The notes below the pieces were generated by a model. The model made no database searches. It was not told the origin of the DNA and was given only the letters and a program-made list of their open reading frames with translations. This document shows positions 26,958-35,653 of a stretch of 64,000 nt of DNA, piece after piece. The position numbers were made by a program, and so were the translations under genes. Location of the stretch: positions 186,001 to 250,000 of the forward strand of contig NZ_OCSR01000003.1 in assembly GCF_900230185.1 (NCBI RefSeq). Direction: 5' to 3'. Within the stretch, counting starts at the first letter, position 1, and each line of letters starts with the position of its first letter. The stretch is from Burkholderia sp. OK233 (GTDB lineage: Bacteria > Pseudomonadota > Gammaproteobacteria > Burkholderiales > Burkholderiaceae).

Positions 26958-26985
26958 ATACCGGAAGGCGACTGCCTTCCGGTAT
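26958..26985 (-). promoter_or_regulatory. Intercistronic stem-loop between binding protein and permease
   Basis: A perfect 12-bp stem: ataccggaaggc at 26958-26969 and gccttccggtat at 26974-26985, with a 4-nt loop. No T-run follows on the minus strand. It lies 26 nt after the binding-protein stop and well before the permease start, the position of mRNA-stabilising or attenuating hairpins in ABC importer operons. Confidence 0.75.
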
Positions 26986-27010
26986 TCAATATTCGATAGA
27001 GGCACACAGC

Positions 27011-27910
27011 CTACTCGTCAAGCGCCTTATCGTTCGGGTTGGCGATAAGCGTTTTCATATCGGCAGACATCGGGAAGTCAACGTTGAATCCTCGTGGCGG
27101 TATCGGCTGCGTAAACCATTTTGTATAGAGCTTATTGATCGAACCATCCGTCATCATTCTGGAAATGACGTTGTCCACCAACTTCTTGAACGGCGCGTCA
27201 TCCTTTCGGAGCATGCAGCCATAAGCTTCCCGGGTGAAAGGCCTGGCGACGATCATCCAGTCCTGGGGTGATCTCGCCTTTGCGCGCTCAGCGTACAAGA
27301 TTGCATCATCGTCCATGTATCCGGCCGCGCGGCCAGATTCCAACATCAAGAATGCCTCCCCGACGTCTTTGGCACCGATGATGTTCATTCCCAGCTTTTT
27401 CTTGTCATTCATATCTCGCAGCAGACGCTCCCCGGTCGATCCCGCTGCAGCAACCACGTTGTGGTCCTTCAAGTCCGACCAATCCTTGATTCCACTGTCT
27501 TTCTTTACAAGAAGGCGAGTCCCAATGATGAAGATGGTGGTTGAAAATCCCACCTGCTTCTCGCGCTCCAGGTTGTTGGTTGTCGTACCGCACTCGAGAT
27601 CAATTGTGCCGTTCATTAGCAGCGGGATCCGGTTCTGGGACGTGACGCTCAGTTCCTTCACCTGCAACGTCGGCATATTGAGTTGCTTCTTGACGGCTTC
27701 GACGATCTTCGTGCTGATATCGTATGAATATCCGGCCTGTTGATTGCCACCAAGGTTGTAGTTGAACGGGGGCGAGTCGTACCTCACGCCAAGCGAAATG
27801 ATTCCGGTGTCTTTGATCTTCTGCAGCGTGGGACCCAGATCGTCGGCCATGGCATTGCAAGCGATTGCCAGCAAGGCGATTCCTGAGAACATCTTAAGGC
27901 TCTTAAGCAT
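27011..27910 (-). CDS. Periplasmic glutamate/aspartate-type binding protein
   Basis: A 299-aa family 3 solute-binding protein (GltI-like). A Sec signal peptide ends near CNAMA (residue about 22). The mature part begins DDLGPTLQKIKDTGIISLGVRYDSPPFNY and contains LECGTTTNNLEREKQVGFS (about 107-125), where the Arg/Thr ligands of dicarboxylic amino acid binders lie, and DDDAILYAERAK. GAGGAG sits 8-9 nt before the ATG. First gene of the importer operon, divergent from the LysR at 28148, which probably controls it. The true ligand may be a substituted glutamate, judged by the enzymes downstream. Confidence 0.9.
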   Translation of the reverse strand: MLKSLKMFSGIALLAIACNAMADDLGPTLQKIKDTGIISLGVRYDSPPFNYNLGGNQQAGYSYDISTKIVEAVKKQLNMPTLQVKELSVTSQNRIPLLMNGTIDLECGTTTNNLEREKQVGFSTTIFIIGTRLLVKKDSGIKDWSDLKDHNVVAAAGSTGERLLRDMNDKKKLGMNIIGAKDVGEAFLMLESGRAAGYMDDDAILYAERAKARSPQDWMIVARPFTREAYGCMLRKDDAPFKKLVDNVISRMMTDGSINKLYTKWFTQPIPPRGFNVDFPMSADMKTLIANPNDKALDE

Positions 27911-28147
27911 GGTTAATACTCCTCTTTACATTGGTCTCGACTTGAAAATCTTTTTTGAAATGCGCGGGCAGATGGACGCACAAGCCACACTGCCGTTCGT
28001 GGCTCACATAGGGTTCACACCTAGAAGGTCGCGGGGTGCAGTTCTTCACTTCTCAAGATGGATCGTTAGGGGTAGTCTATGGCGAAAAATAAAGCACCGA
28101 AAACGATATGTTTTTGCCCTTGTGAACATTTTTTTTGATGAGTCGCG

Positions 28148-29026
28148 ATGCTTCGGGAACTTCAGACCTTCTTGGCCGTGGTGCGCTACGGGTCGTTCGC
28201 TAGCGCTGGTGCCAATATCGGGCTTACACAATCGGCCGTTAGCGCGCAAATCCATAGGCTTGAGGAGGAACTTGGCCTCTCGTTGTTTGATCGGAGCGGC
28301 CGGCACGCCGTGCTCAATTCGGCCGGCTACGAGGCTCTTGCCGTAGCGGACGAAATCATGGCGGCCTATTCAAAGCTTGGCCGTAGCGCCGCAAGCTCCC
28401 GTGCCGGCCTGATTCGGGTCGGCGCGATCTCCTCGGCGCAGGCGTCTTTCCTTGCGGACGCACTTGCAATCTTCCGATCTGAGAATCCCGAATGCCGCGT
28501 AAGGCTGGTTCCGGGGGTTTCCCTGAATTTGCTGGGACAGGTGGATTCTGGGGAAGTGGACATGGCGGTGATAATCAAACCCCGGTTCACTCTTCCCGCA
28601 GATCTACAGTGGAGAGTGCTGTTATCTGAGCCCTTCTTCCTGTTGGCACCGGAGACGCATCAACACTTCACGTGGCGAGAGTTGCTGGAAGCAGAGCCGT
28701 TCATCCGATACGATCGAAACGCTTTCGATGGCAGGTTGGTCGATCAGTTTCTGCGCCGCTCAAAAATCTCTGTGAAGGAGGCAGTCGAGCTTGATGAACT
28801 TCAAGGGATTGTTCAACTTGTTCGGCGTGGCGTGGGCGTCGCGCTACTTCCATCTACATCTGCGTTGTCGATTCCGGAGGGGGTGGTTGCCTTGAGTCTT
28901 GGGGAAGCTACCTTCTTCAGGGAAGTTGGACTGGTCGAGCGGCCTGCCCATAGCCGCCAGCCAGCCGCGAATTTGTTAGCGTTGCGGATACTCGAAGCTG
29001 CGCAAGCTCAAGGCCGCGGAGACTAA
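28148..29026 (+). CDS. LysR-family regulator, divergent from the ABC importer operon
   Basis: A 292-aa LysR protein. HTH: MLRELQTFLAVVRYGSFAS at the start, then GLTQSAVSAQIHRLEEELG and LFDRSGRHAVLNSAGYEAL. The effector domain from about residue 85 is of the type seen in CysB/OxyR relatives. It is transcribed away from the binding-protein gene across 237 nt that must hold both promoters and the operator; this arrangement is typical for autoregulated LysR genes controlling the neighbour. The 5' gap contains an AT-rich tract but no clear T-N11-A site was assigned. Confidence 0.88.
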   Translation: MLRELQTFLAVVRYGSFASAGANIGLTQSAVSAQIHRLEEELGLSLFDRSGRHAVLNSAGYEALAVADEIMAAYSKLGRSAASSRAGLIRVGAISSAQASFLADALAIFRSENPECRVRLVPGVSLNLLGQVDSGEVDMAVIIKPRFTLPADLQWRVLLSEPFFLLAPETHQHFTWRELLEAEPFIRYDRNAFDGRLVDQFLRRSKISVKEAVELDELQGIVQLVRRGVGVALLPSTSALSIPEGVVALSLGEATFFREVGLVERPAHSRQPAANLLALRILEAAQAQGRGD

Positions 29027-29127
29027 CGGCCGAAAAGCAACTTATAGCTGACCTCTGGTGAGCCAGCGCCAGAATGTCGGCAGGGGCCGACCACCCGTCG
29101 GCCGACTCAGTTAGGCGAGTGGTGCGC

Positions 29128-30585
29128 TCAGCCGTCGAGCAGCGCCTGCGCGAGCCGCCCCAGCCGGCGGACGCCGTCTTCAATGCGATGGTCCCAGGCA
29201 TGCCCGGCGCTTAGCCTGAGGCAATTGCGAAAGCGCCGGCTTGCGGAGAAGACGTCACCGGGCGCGAAGCAAATGCCTTGTTCGAGTGCTTCGTCGAAGA
29301 GCGCGCGCGAGTCGAAGCGCCTCGGCAGTTCCAGCCAGAGCATGAAACCGCCTGCTGGCCGGCTTACTTTCGTGTCGGTCGGGAAGTTTGCCTCGATCGC
29401 ACGCGTCATGCGCCCGAGGTTCTCTTCGAAGATGCGCCGGACGCCGCGCAAGTGTGCATCGTATGCCCCGCTCTCCAGAAAGTCGGCGAGCGCGACCTGA
29501 GGCAAGACAGGACAGCAGAGGCTGAACGCCAGCTTGCGCTCCATCACCTGCTGCGCATAGGCGCCCGCCACAATCCAGCCGACTCGATACCCGGGCGCCA
29601 GGCTTTTCGAAAACGAACTGCAGTAGATCGTATTGGCGCCGCCGTCGAGCGCAATGAATGGCTTGGGCCGCTCGCGACCGAAGTGGATGTCGCCGTAGAC
29701 GTCGTCCTCGATCAGCGGCACGGCATGCTGTGCGAGCAGCGCAAGGAGCGAGCGCTTGTCGGCTTCGGCCATCGCACAGCCTAGCGGGTTGTTGAAATTC
29801 GACGACAGTACGCAGGCGGCCACCGGTTCCGTATCGAGCAGACGGGCGAGCGCGTCGACGTCGATGCCGCGCGTTGGGTCGGTGGGCAGCTCGAAGGCCT
29901 TCAGGCCTAGCACTTCGAGAGTATGGAGGAGGCCAAAGTAAGTGGGTGATTCGATCGCAATCGAATCACCGCGCTTCGCGACAGCGGTCAGCGCGAGTGT
30001 TAGTGCCTCGGTGCAGCCGTTCGTGATGAGCAGGTCGTCGGGCGACAGCGCATGTCCGAAGTGCATCGCCCGTTTCGCGATTTCGCGGCGCAGGCGCGGG
30101 TCGCCTTGCGGCGCGCAATAGATGTTGTAGCGCGTGCCGTGTTGACGTGCGGCACGCGCGAGCGCGAGGTCGAGCCGCTTCGATTGCAGCAGCGCCGCGT
30201 CGGGTACTGCGCAGCCGAGCGGCACCAGCGTGGGGTTCGATACGTGTTCGAGCAGTCCCGCGACGGCTCCGCTGATCGACACGGTCGACGCTTTCGCGCG
30301 CGGCCGCGAGATCGATGGCAACGCGAGCGCGCCGCGGCGCGAGCCCGCGACGTAAAAGCCTGACTGCGGCCGCGCGACCAGGATGCCGCGATCTTCGAGC
30401 AGGCGATACGCCTGTAACACCGTGGAGATACTGATGCTGTGCTGTTCGCTGACGGCGCGCACGGATGGCAGACGCGTGCCAGCCGCGAGCGCGCCATTGT
30501 CGATCATGCCGACGATGAGCTCAGCCAGGCGCTCGTAGCGGTACGGAGTGGGCGTGTCCATGTCCATGTCCATGGAAGGGCTCAT
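29128..30585 (-). CDS. MocR-type regulator (GntR winged helix fused to aminotransferase fold)
   Basis: A 485-aa MocR/GabR/PdxR-class transcription factor. The ATG at 30585 is chosen over the longer frame from 30639. The N-terminal GntR winged helix (residues about 12-80) shows AAGTRLPSVRAVSEQHSISI and STVLQAYRLLEDRGI. The aminotransferase-like effector domain (about 110-480) keeps the PLP lysine in SSFSKSLAPGYRVGW (about residue 325) and NFNNPLG, so it probably binds PLP. It is divergent from the aminotransferase gene at 30847. Direct repeats in that gap recur before the PhzF-like gene at 38668, pointing to a regulon. A single related half-site overlaps its own start codon (30579-30591), suggesting autoregulation. 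Confidence 0.9.
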   Translation of the reverse strand: MSPSMDMDMDTPTPYRYERLAELIVGMIDNGALAAGTRLPSVRAVSEQHSISISTVLQAYRLLEDRGILVARPQSGFYVAGSRRGALALPSISRPRAKASTVSISGAVAGLLEHVSNPTLVPLGCAVPDAALLQSKRLDLALARAARQHGTRYNIYCAPQGDPRLRREIAKRAMHFGHALSPDDLLITNGCTEALTLALTAVAKRGDSIAIESPTYFGLLHTLEVLGLKAFELPTDPTRGIDVDALARLLDTEPVAACVLSSNFNNPLGCAMAEADKRSLLALLAQHAVPLIEDDVYGDIHFGRERPKPFIALDGGANTIYCSSFSKSLAPGYRVGWIVAGAYAQQVMERKLAFSLCCPVLPQVALADFLESGAYDAHLRGVRRIFEENLGRMTRAIEANFPTDTKVSRPAGGFMLWLELPRRFDSRALFDEALEQGICFAPGDVFSASRRFRNCLRLSAGHAWDHRIEDGVRRLGRLAQALLDG

Positions 30586-30644
30586 AACAGTGTAATCGGT
30601 GCAATCCACGATTATCGACCCGGCGCCGCGGCTCGCCAAGAGGA

Positions 30645-30706
30645 ATTGTGATGGTCCATTTCGCAGAAAATTGTGACTGTTATGGTCGGCGGGTGAACGC
30701 TACGAT
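30645..30706 (+). promoter_or_regulatory. Predicted MocR-controlled promoter A
   Basis: Two direct repeats, ATTGTGATGGTCC at 30645-30657 and ACTGTTATGGTCG at 30676-30688, start 31 bp apart (three helical turns). A TACGAT -10-like hexamer lies at 30701-30706, with TGTTAT at -35 inside the second repeat (17-bp spacing). The same layout, base for base in spacing, occurs at 38544-38605. Direct repeats overlapping -35 are characteristic of MocR-type activators. Confidence 0.72.
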
Positions 30707-30846
30707 GCATGTGTTGCGATCGCGTCTGAAGGAGCCGGGGTGCCGCGCACAGCGAAAACTGCTGTCGGGGCCAGGCTGAAACGGCTGTTTGGCTGCTTGC
30801 AGCGGATCGTCTGACGAACAATTCACAGCAAACGCAAGGCAAAAGC

Positions 30847-32046
30847 ATGCAGCGTATTCAACGGAACGTCGACGAACGACAGCAGGCCGACCTCAGCGAA
30901 TCGGATCTCCAGGCGTGGCGCGGGCGATTTCCTCGCAACGAGATCATTTCACTTCTCAATGTGAACCGGCCGTTCAACCTGGCGGAGAGCACGTCGCAGG
31001 ACTTGACGCTCGGCGAACTGCTGTCTCTGCCGGGTCTCGAGGATATCCGCAATCTGAAGCTCGGCTATGGCACATCAGCCGGTTCGGTCGCGCTTCGCGA
31101 GGCAATTGCCGAGGGCTGCAAGGTTCCAGCCGAGCAGATCATCACGACACAAGGTACCGCGCTCGGTCTGTTTCTTCTCGCTTTCGAAGTTTGCCGGTCC
31201 GGCGACGAAGCTGTCCTCGCGACACCCTGCTTTCCGCCGAGCCGTGATTGCCTGCTCGGCGCCGGCGTTAGCGTTCGCGAGGTCAAGCTGTCATTCGAGC
31301 ATTGCTACCGGCTGGATCTGGAGCAGATCGAGGCAAGTCTGTCGCCGAAAACGAAGCTGGTCAGCATCGCTTCGCCACAAAATCCGGCGGGTATCCAGAC
31401 GTCTCGTGCCGACGTCGAGAAGCTCCTCGTCCTGATGGAAAGGTGCTCTCCGGACGCGATACTTTTCATCGACGAGACCTATCGGGAGGCCACCTATGGC
31501 GACAATGCGGCGCTCGAGAGTTTCGCCAGACTCAATCCACGTATCGTCACTGGCGCGTCGGTGTCGAAGGCGCTCGGCGCGCCGGGCTTGCGCACGGGTT
31601 GGCTCACGGTGGCGAACGCGGATCTGCGGGAGCGTCTGGCCGTCGCCAAAATGAACACCGTGATTTCGGGATCGGTTCTTGACGAGACGCTCGCCGCAGC
31701 GCTTCTGCGCAACAGGGAAGGCGTGCTTGCACCGCGACGCCGCTTGCTCGCCGCTGCGCTCCAGGAACTGGCGCTTTGGTGCGAGGGCGAGCACGAGCGC
31801 ATCGAGTGGGTGCGTCCTGACGCCGGCGCGTTATGCTGCCTGCGCCTGCGTGCCGACGCATTCGACGACATTGCTGTCGCGCGTTTCTGGGATCTGCTGC
31901 CGGGTCATGATTTGCAGCTGGCATCCGGCGCATGGTTTGGCGAAAGCAGCCGTGTATTCCGGCTGGGCTTTGGCTACCTGCCGCCCGCGCGTCTCGGACC
32001 CGCACTGTCCGCACTTTCAACGGTCATGGACGCCGCTACCGTATGA
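30847..32046 (+). CDS. PLP-dependent class I/II aminotransferase
   Basis: A 399-aa fold-type I PLP enzyme. Visible motifs: LKLGYGTSAGSVALREAIAE (about residues 75-95), QGTALGLFLLAFEV, ASPQNPAG, FIDETYRE and the PLP-lysine stretch GASVSKALGAPGLRTGWL (about 237-255); the C-terminus has an Arg in VFRLGFGYL for the substrate carboxylate. It is the first gene of the MocR cluster, behind promoter A, and is followed 28 nt later by the FAH-family gene. It likely removes the amino group from the pathway substrate, which is not known. Confidence 0.85.
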   Translation: MQRIQRNVDERQQADLSESDLQAWRGRFPRNEIISLLNVNRPFNLAESTSQDLTLGELLSLPGLEDIRNLKLGYGTSAGSVALREAIAEGCKVPAEQIITTQGTALGLFLLAFEVCRSGDEAVLATPCFPPSRDCLLGAGVSVREVKLSFEHCYRLDLEQIEASLSPKTKLVSIASPQNPAGIQTSRADVEKLLVLMERCSPDAILFIDETYREATYGDNAALESFARLNPRIVTGASVSKALGAPGLRTGWLTVANADLRERLAVAKMNTVISGSVLDETLAAALLRNREGVLAPRRRLLAAALQELALWCEGEHERIEWVRPDAGALCCLRLRADAFDDIAVARFWDLLPGHDLQLASGAWFGESSRVFRLGFGYLPPARLGPALSALSTVMDAATV

Positions 32047-32074
32047 CGTGTCCGCATAGGCTGGAAACATCACG

Positions 32075-32935
32075 ATGAAACTTGTTCAATTTGGTCCGCC
32101 TGGTGAGGAGCGGCCAGGTATTCTCGACGCCTCCGGAACGGTGCGCGACGCCAGCAGCCTGGTCCGCGATTGGTCAGGGAGCGCGTTGGAGGCAAACGTT
32201 CTGAGCGAAATATCGCGGACTGATCTTTCGCGGCTACCGGAAGCGCCTCCAGCCTCCCGGCTTGGTAGTCCAATCGCAGCGCCCGGCAAAATCGTATGCG
32301 TGGGACTGAACTACGCGGATCACGCTGAGGAAACCGGCTTCGAACTGCCGCAGGAGCCGCTCGTGTTCTTCAAGTCTCCGACTGCGCTGAGCGGACCATT
32401 TGACCCAATCGACATTCCAGCGACTGCCAAAGCGGTCGACTGGGAAGTCGAACTTGCGGTGGTCATGGGCGGCGTGGCGCGCAACGTTCGCCCCGAGGAG
32501 GCCGCGTCGTTCATTGCTGGCTTGGCAGTCGCCAACGACCTCACCGACCGGCATTGGCAGTTTGAGCGCGGAGGGCAGTGGAGCAAGGCGAAAAGCGCGG
32601 ACACCTTCGCTCCGCTCGGGCCCTGGCTGGTCACGCTGGATGAGCTTCCCGCGTCGCTTGATCTCAGGATCTGGTTGCAAAAAAACGATGTGTCCCGGCA
32701 GGAAAGCCGTACTAGCAGAATGGTGTTTTCCATCAGCCAGATCATTGCCCATCTAAGTGAATTCATGACCTTGTTACCCGGCGATCTCATCCTGACGGGG
32801 ACACCTCAAGGCGTTGCGTACAACAAAGCAGAGCCAGACTATCTGAAGGAAGGCGACACCATCGCTTGCGGAATCGAGGGGCTCGGTTCACAGCGCTGCG
32901 CGGTTCAGGCAGCCGTGTCATCGATGCACGAATGA
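32075..32935 (+). CDS. FAH-family hydrolase/isomerase
   Basis: A 286-aa fumarylacetoacetate-hydrolase-family protein, usual length of the bacterial catabolic members (fumarylpyruvate hydrolases, 5-oxopent-3-ene isomerases/decarboxylases, acylpyruvases). IVCVGLNYADHAEETG (about 72-87) carries the catalytic His, VDWEVELAVVMG the metal-binding Glu residues, ANDLTDRHWQ the Asp, KSADTFAPLGPW the Lys, and LILTGTPQGVAY the C-terminal loop. It acts on 2-oxo acids or enol acids, consistent with a position after the aminotransferase. Confidence 0.87.
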   Translation: MKLVQFGPPGEERPGILDASGTVRDASSLVRDWSGSALEANVLSEISRTDLSRLPEAPPASRLGSPIAAPGKIVCVGLNYADHAEETGFELPQEPLVFFKSPTALSGPFDPIDIPATAKAVDWEVELAVVMGGVARNVRPEEAASFIAGLAVANDLTDRHWQFERGGQWSKAKSADTFAPLGPWLVTLDELPASLDLRIWLQKNDVSRQESRTSRMVFSISQIIAHLSEFMTLLPGDLILTGTPQGVAYNKAEPDYLKEGDTIACGIEGLGSQRCAVQAAVSSMHE

Positions 32936-32995
32936 ATTGCCACGCCCGACGGCGGGTGACCGGAATCTTAATTACTGGACATGTGGAGCACAGCT

Positions 32996-33712
32996 ATGAA
33001 AGTAAGAATCGCATATCTCGAGGAACCGCCGTTCTACTGGACGGGTGAAGATCATTCGGCGACGGGCGCCGACATCGAGCTGGCCGAGGTGGTGCTTCGG
33101 GCGATCGGTGTGACCTCCATCGAACATCAGTTGACCTCGTTCGAAGAACTTCTGCCTGGCGTGCAGGAAGGCCGCTGGGACATGAACGTACCCATTTTCG
33201 TGACCGCCGAGCGCGCAGAGCGGGTTGCATTCAGCGTGCCGGTCTGGGCGCTGGGCGACGGCTTCCTGCTTCGCCAGGGCAATCCGAAAGCGCTGACGAG
33301 CTATGCGGCCGTTGCGGCGCGCACTGACGCGCGGCTTGGAATCGTCGCCGGGACGGTTCAGCTCGGCTCTGCAAAGTCGGCCGGCGTGATTGATAGCCAG
33401 ATTGTGGCGTTCAAGGGCCAAACCGAAGCGATCGACGCGCTGCTCGCGGGAAAGATCGACGCCTACGCGAGCACGGCGGTTGGCAGCCGTGTCCTTGCTA
33501 GCGCCAATCAGGAACTGGAAGTGGTGGCGCACGAAACGAACAAGGACGGCAGAGCACCTGTGGGTGCGTTCTCGTTCAGCAAGGGCAATCCTGACCTTCT
33601 GCAGGCGGTGAATGAGCAACTTCGCAAGTACCTCGGTTCGGCTGATCACCGTGCCCGCATGGCGAAGTACGGGCTCACGCAGACGGAGCTCGACAGCGTC
33701 AGCGCAACCTGA
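32996..33712 (+). CDS. Family 3 solute-binding-domain protein without signal peptide
   Basis: A 238-aa protein with a family 3 periplasmic-binding fold: MKVRIAYLEEPPFYW, TGADIELAEVVLRAIGV, GRWDMNVPIFVTAERAERV (the usual TxxR substrate-site region) and RMAKYGLTQTELD. The start at 32996 has GGAG 7 nt upstream. There is no hydrophobic signal sequence with either this start or the ATG at 32981, so the product should stay in the cytoplasm. No permease or ATPase genes accompany it. It may act as a cytosolic ligand carrier, sensor or enzyme-like protein; the role is unknown. Confidence 0.75.
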   Translation: MKVRIAYLEEPPFYWTGEDHSATGADIELAEVVLRAIGVTSIEHQLTSFEELLPGVQEGRWDMNVPIFVTAERAERVAFSVPVWALGDGFLLRQGNPKALTSYAAVAARTDARLGIVAGTVQLGSAKSAGVIDSQIVAFKGQTEAIDALLAGKIDAYASTAVGSRVLASANQELEVVAHETNKDGRAPVGAFSFSKGNPDLLQAVNEQLRKYLGSADHRARMAKYGLTQTELDSVSAT

Positions 33713-33717
33713 GCGGA

Positions 33718-34626
33718 ATGATCCAGCCCCAGTCACTCAGATACTTCGCCGAAGTCGCGCGCACGGGTTCGTTAAGACATGCTTCGGAGACGTTCTTTGT
33801 CGCACCCAGCGCGATCAGCAAACAGATCAGCAACCTGGAAAAGGAACTCGGCGCGGCGTTGTTCGACCGTTCACCGCGCGGTGCGACGCTAACCGCAGCC
33901 GGCCAGCTATTGCTCGATTACGTGAACGCCAACTCGCGCCACGTCGAGCAGTTGCACGCTGCAATGGACGACCTGAGCTCATTGCGCCATGGTGTGGTCC
34001 GGATCGCGCTGGTCGAAGCTGCCGTCCATAGCTTCATGCCCGACCTGATCACGGAGTTCTCGCGTGACCACCCGGGTATTGCTGTCGATCTCGAGGTCTG
34101 CGGAACCGCACAGATTGTCGATGCGCTCGTCGATCATCGCGCCGAGATTGGCATGGCATTCAATGTCCTCAATCGCGACGACATCAATCTTCATGGCCGC
34201 TCAATCCAGCCGCTGCAGATGATATGCCGACCGGAGCATCCACTCGCCGGCCGGAAAACAGTGTCAATGTCCGAACTGGGTAACGTGAGGGTTGCGTTGC
34301 CGGCGCGGACCTTCGGCATTCGCTATCTGATCGAAAAAGCTGCCGAGCGGGCGAACATCGCGCTTCAGGTTGCGATTGAAGCGAACTCACTGCAGGTCAT
34401 CAAGAACCTCGTCAGGCAGTCGGATCTTGTCAGCTTCATGCCGCCGCTCACCCTCGAGCAGGAGACGGCTCACGGATGGCTACGGGCAGTGCCGCTGGAC
34501 GAGCGCGATTCCGGGGCGGCGACCATCGACGTGATCAGCTTTCGCGGGCGACAACTGTCGGTCGCGGCACAGCGTTTCCTCGACCTTCTGATCCGGCGTC
34601 TCAGAACAAGCCGCCAGTCTCCCTGA
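33718..34626 (+). CDS. LysR-family regulator inside the MocR cluster
   Basis: A 302-aa LysR protein starting 5 nt after the binding-domain gene. HTH: MIQPQSLRYFAEVARTGSL at the start, then FFVAPSAISKQISNLEKELGA and LFDRSPRGATLTAAGQLLL. The effector domain from about residue 90 (VVRIALVEAAVHSF) is of the PBP2_LTTR type. It is embedded in the operon rather than divergent. It may give a second layer of control on the downstream genes, in addition to MocR (inference). Confidence 0.87.
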   Translation: MIQPQSLRYFAEVARTGSLRHASETFFVAPSAISKQISNLEKELGAALFDRSPRGATLTAAGQLLLDYVNANSRHVEQLHAAMDDLSSLRHGVVRIALVEAAVHSFMPDLITEFSRDHPGIAVDLEVCGTAQIVDALVDHRAEIGMAFNVLNRDDINLHGRSIQPLQMICRPEHPLAGRKTVSMSELGNVRVALPARTFGIRYLIEKAAERANIALQVAIEANSLQVIKNLVRQSDLVSFMPPLTLEQETAHGWLRAVPLDERDSGAATIDVISFRGRQLSVAAQRFLDLLIRRLRTSRQSP

Positions 34627-34761
34627 CCCACCACCCGCAGTGTTCTGTTTTTGTGACGATAGACGTCACTTCGAGCACCTTCCCCGGGAAATTTGTATCC
34701 CATCTAATGCATTCATCACGTGGGGCCGAGCCCGGGCGCCACGAACCGAGTGAGGGACATG

Positions 34762-35565
34762 ATGAATGTTGGATTGATAGGATGCGGCGCCATCGGCAGC
34801 CTGCTGTACGACTTGCTGAGCCGGCACGTACCTGCCGTTCGTGTCGTGGCTGTCTATGAACGGGACACACATCGCGAGGGCGTGCGTAAGGCGCTCGACG
34901 CCGGCGCCCGGGTCGTCGATAACGTTGACGATTTCCTCGATAGCGATCTCGACCTCGTCGTCGAATGCGCGGGCCACGAAGCGTTGCACAACCTGGGGCC
35001 GTCCGTGCTGGCGGCAGGACACGACCTGCTCGTCGCCTCGGTGGGTGCGTTGGCGGATGCTGCGCTCGAGACGCTATTGATCGATAGCGCGACCGCCACA
35101 GGCGCGCGTCTGCGCATTCCCTCTGGTGCATTGGGCGGGCTCGACGCGCTTGGCGCGGCAAAGTTCGCTGGCCTGCGCGAGGTGCGCTATGAATCACACA
35201 AGGCGCCGGGCGCCTGGCGGGGCACGCCCGCCGAAGCGCTGGTTGTGCTCGACGACGTCGAGCGGCCAACCGCCTTCTATGAAGGCACGGCGCGAGATGC
35301 GGCGCGCCTCTTTCCGCAGAACGCCAACGTGGCGGCCGCGGTCGCGCTGGCCGGCGTCGGCTTCGATCGGACCAGGGTGGTGCTGTATGTCGATCCGCTT
35401 GCAACCGGCAACACGCACCGGATCAAGGCGGAAGGCGATTTTGGCCACATCGACATTGCGGTCACGGGCAAGACCCTGCCGAGCAATCCCAAAACCTCGA
35501 TGCTGGCGCCGTGCAGTCTCGTACGTGCGATCGCAGACCTCAACCAGACCCTGGTCGTCGCATAG
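34762..35565 (+). CDS. nadX: L-aspartate-dehydrogenase-like NAD(P) oxidoreductase
   Basis: A 267-aa protein, exactly the common length of bacterial NadX-type aspartate dehydrogenases. The ATG at 34762 is chosen since GAGGG lies 5 nt upstream; the ATG at 34759 and the longer frame are less likely. The N-terminal Rossmann motif is VGLIGCGAIGS; ECAGHEAL and PSGALGGLDAL follow; the C-terminal catalytic region has GNTHRIKAEGDFGHI with the conserved His. NadX enzymes deaminate or aminate aspartate/iminoaspartate; here the catabolic neighbours suggest a related amino acid. The symbol denotes the family, not a proven reaction. Confidence 0.82.
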   Translation: MNVGLIGCGAIGSLLYDLLSRHVPAVRVVAVYERDTHREGVRKALDAGARVVDNVDDFLDSDLDLVVECAGHEALHNLGPSVLAAGHDLLVASVGALADAALETLLIDSATATGARLRIPSGALGGLDALGAAKFAGLREVRYESHKAPGAWRGTPAEALVVLDDVERPTAFYEGTARDAARLFPQNANVAAAVALAGVGFDRTRVVLYVDPLATGNTHRIKAEGDFGHIDIAVTGKTLPSNPKTSMLAPCSLVRAIADLNQTLVVA

Positions 35566-35653
35566 CCGACGAGAGCGCTTCTCGTCGGATCCCCACGCGG
35601 ATTCGCAGTGAGCGGCCAAAAATAAAAACACCGATCATAGATAAGGATGCCAA

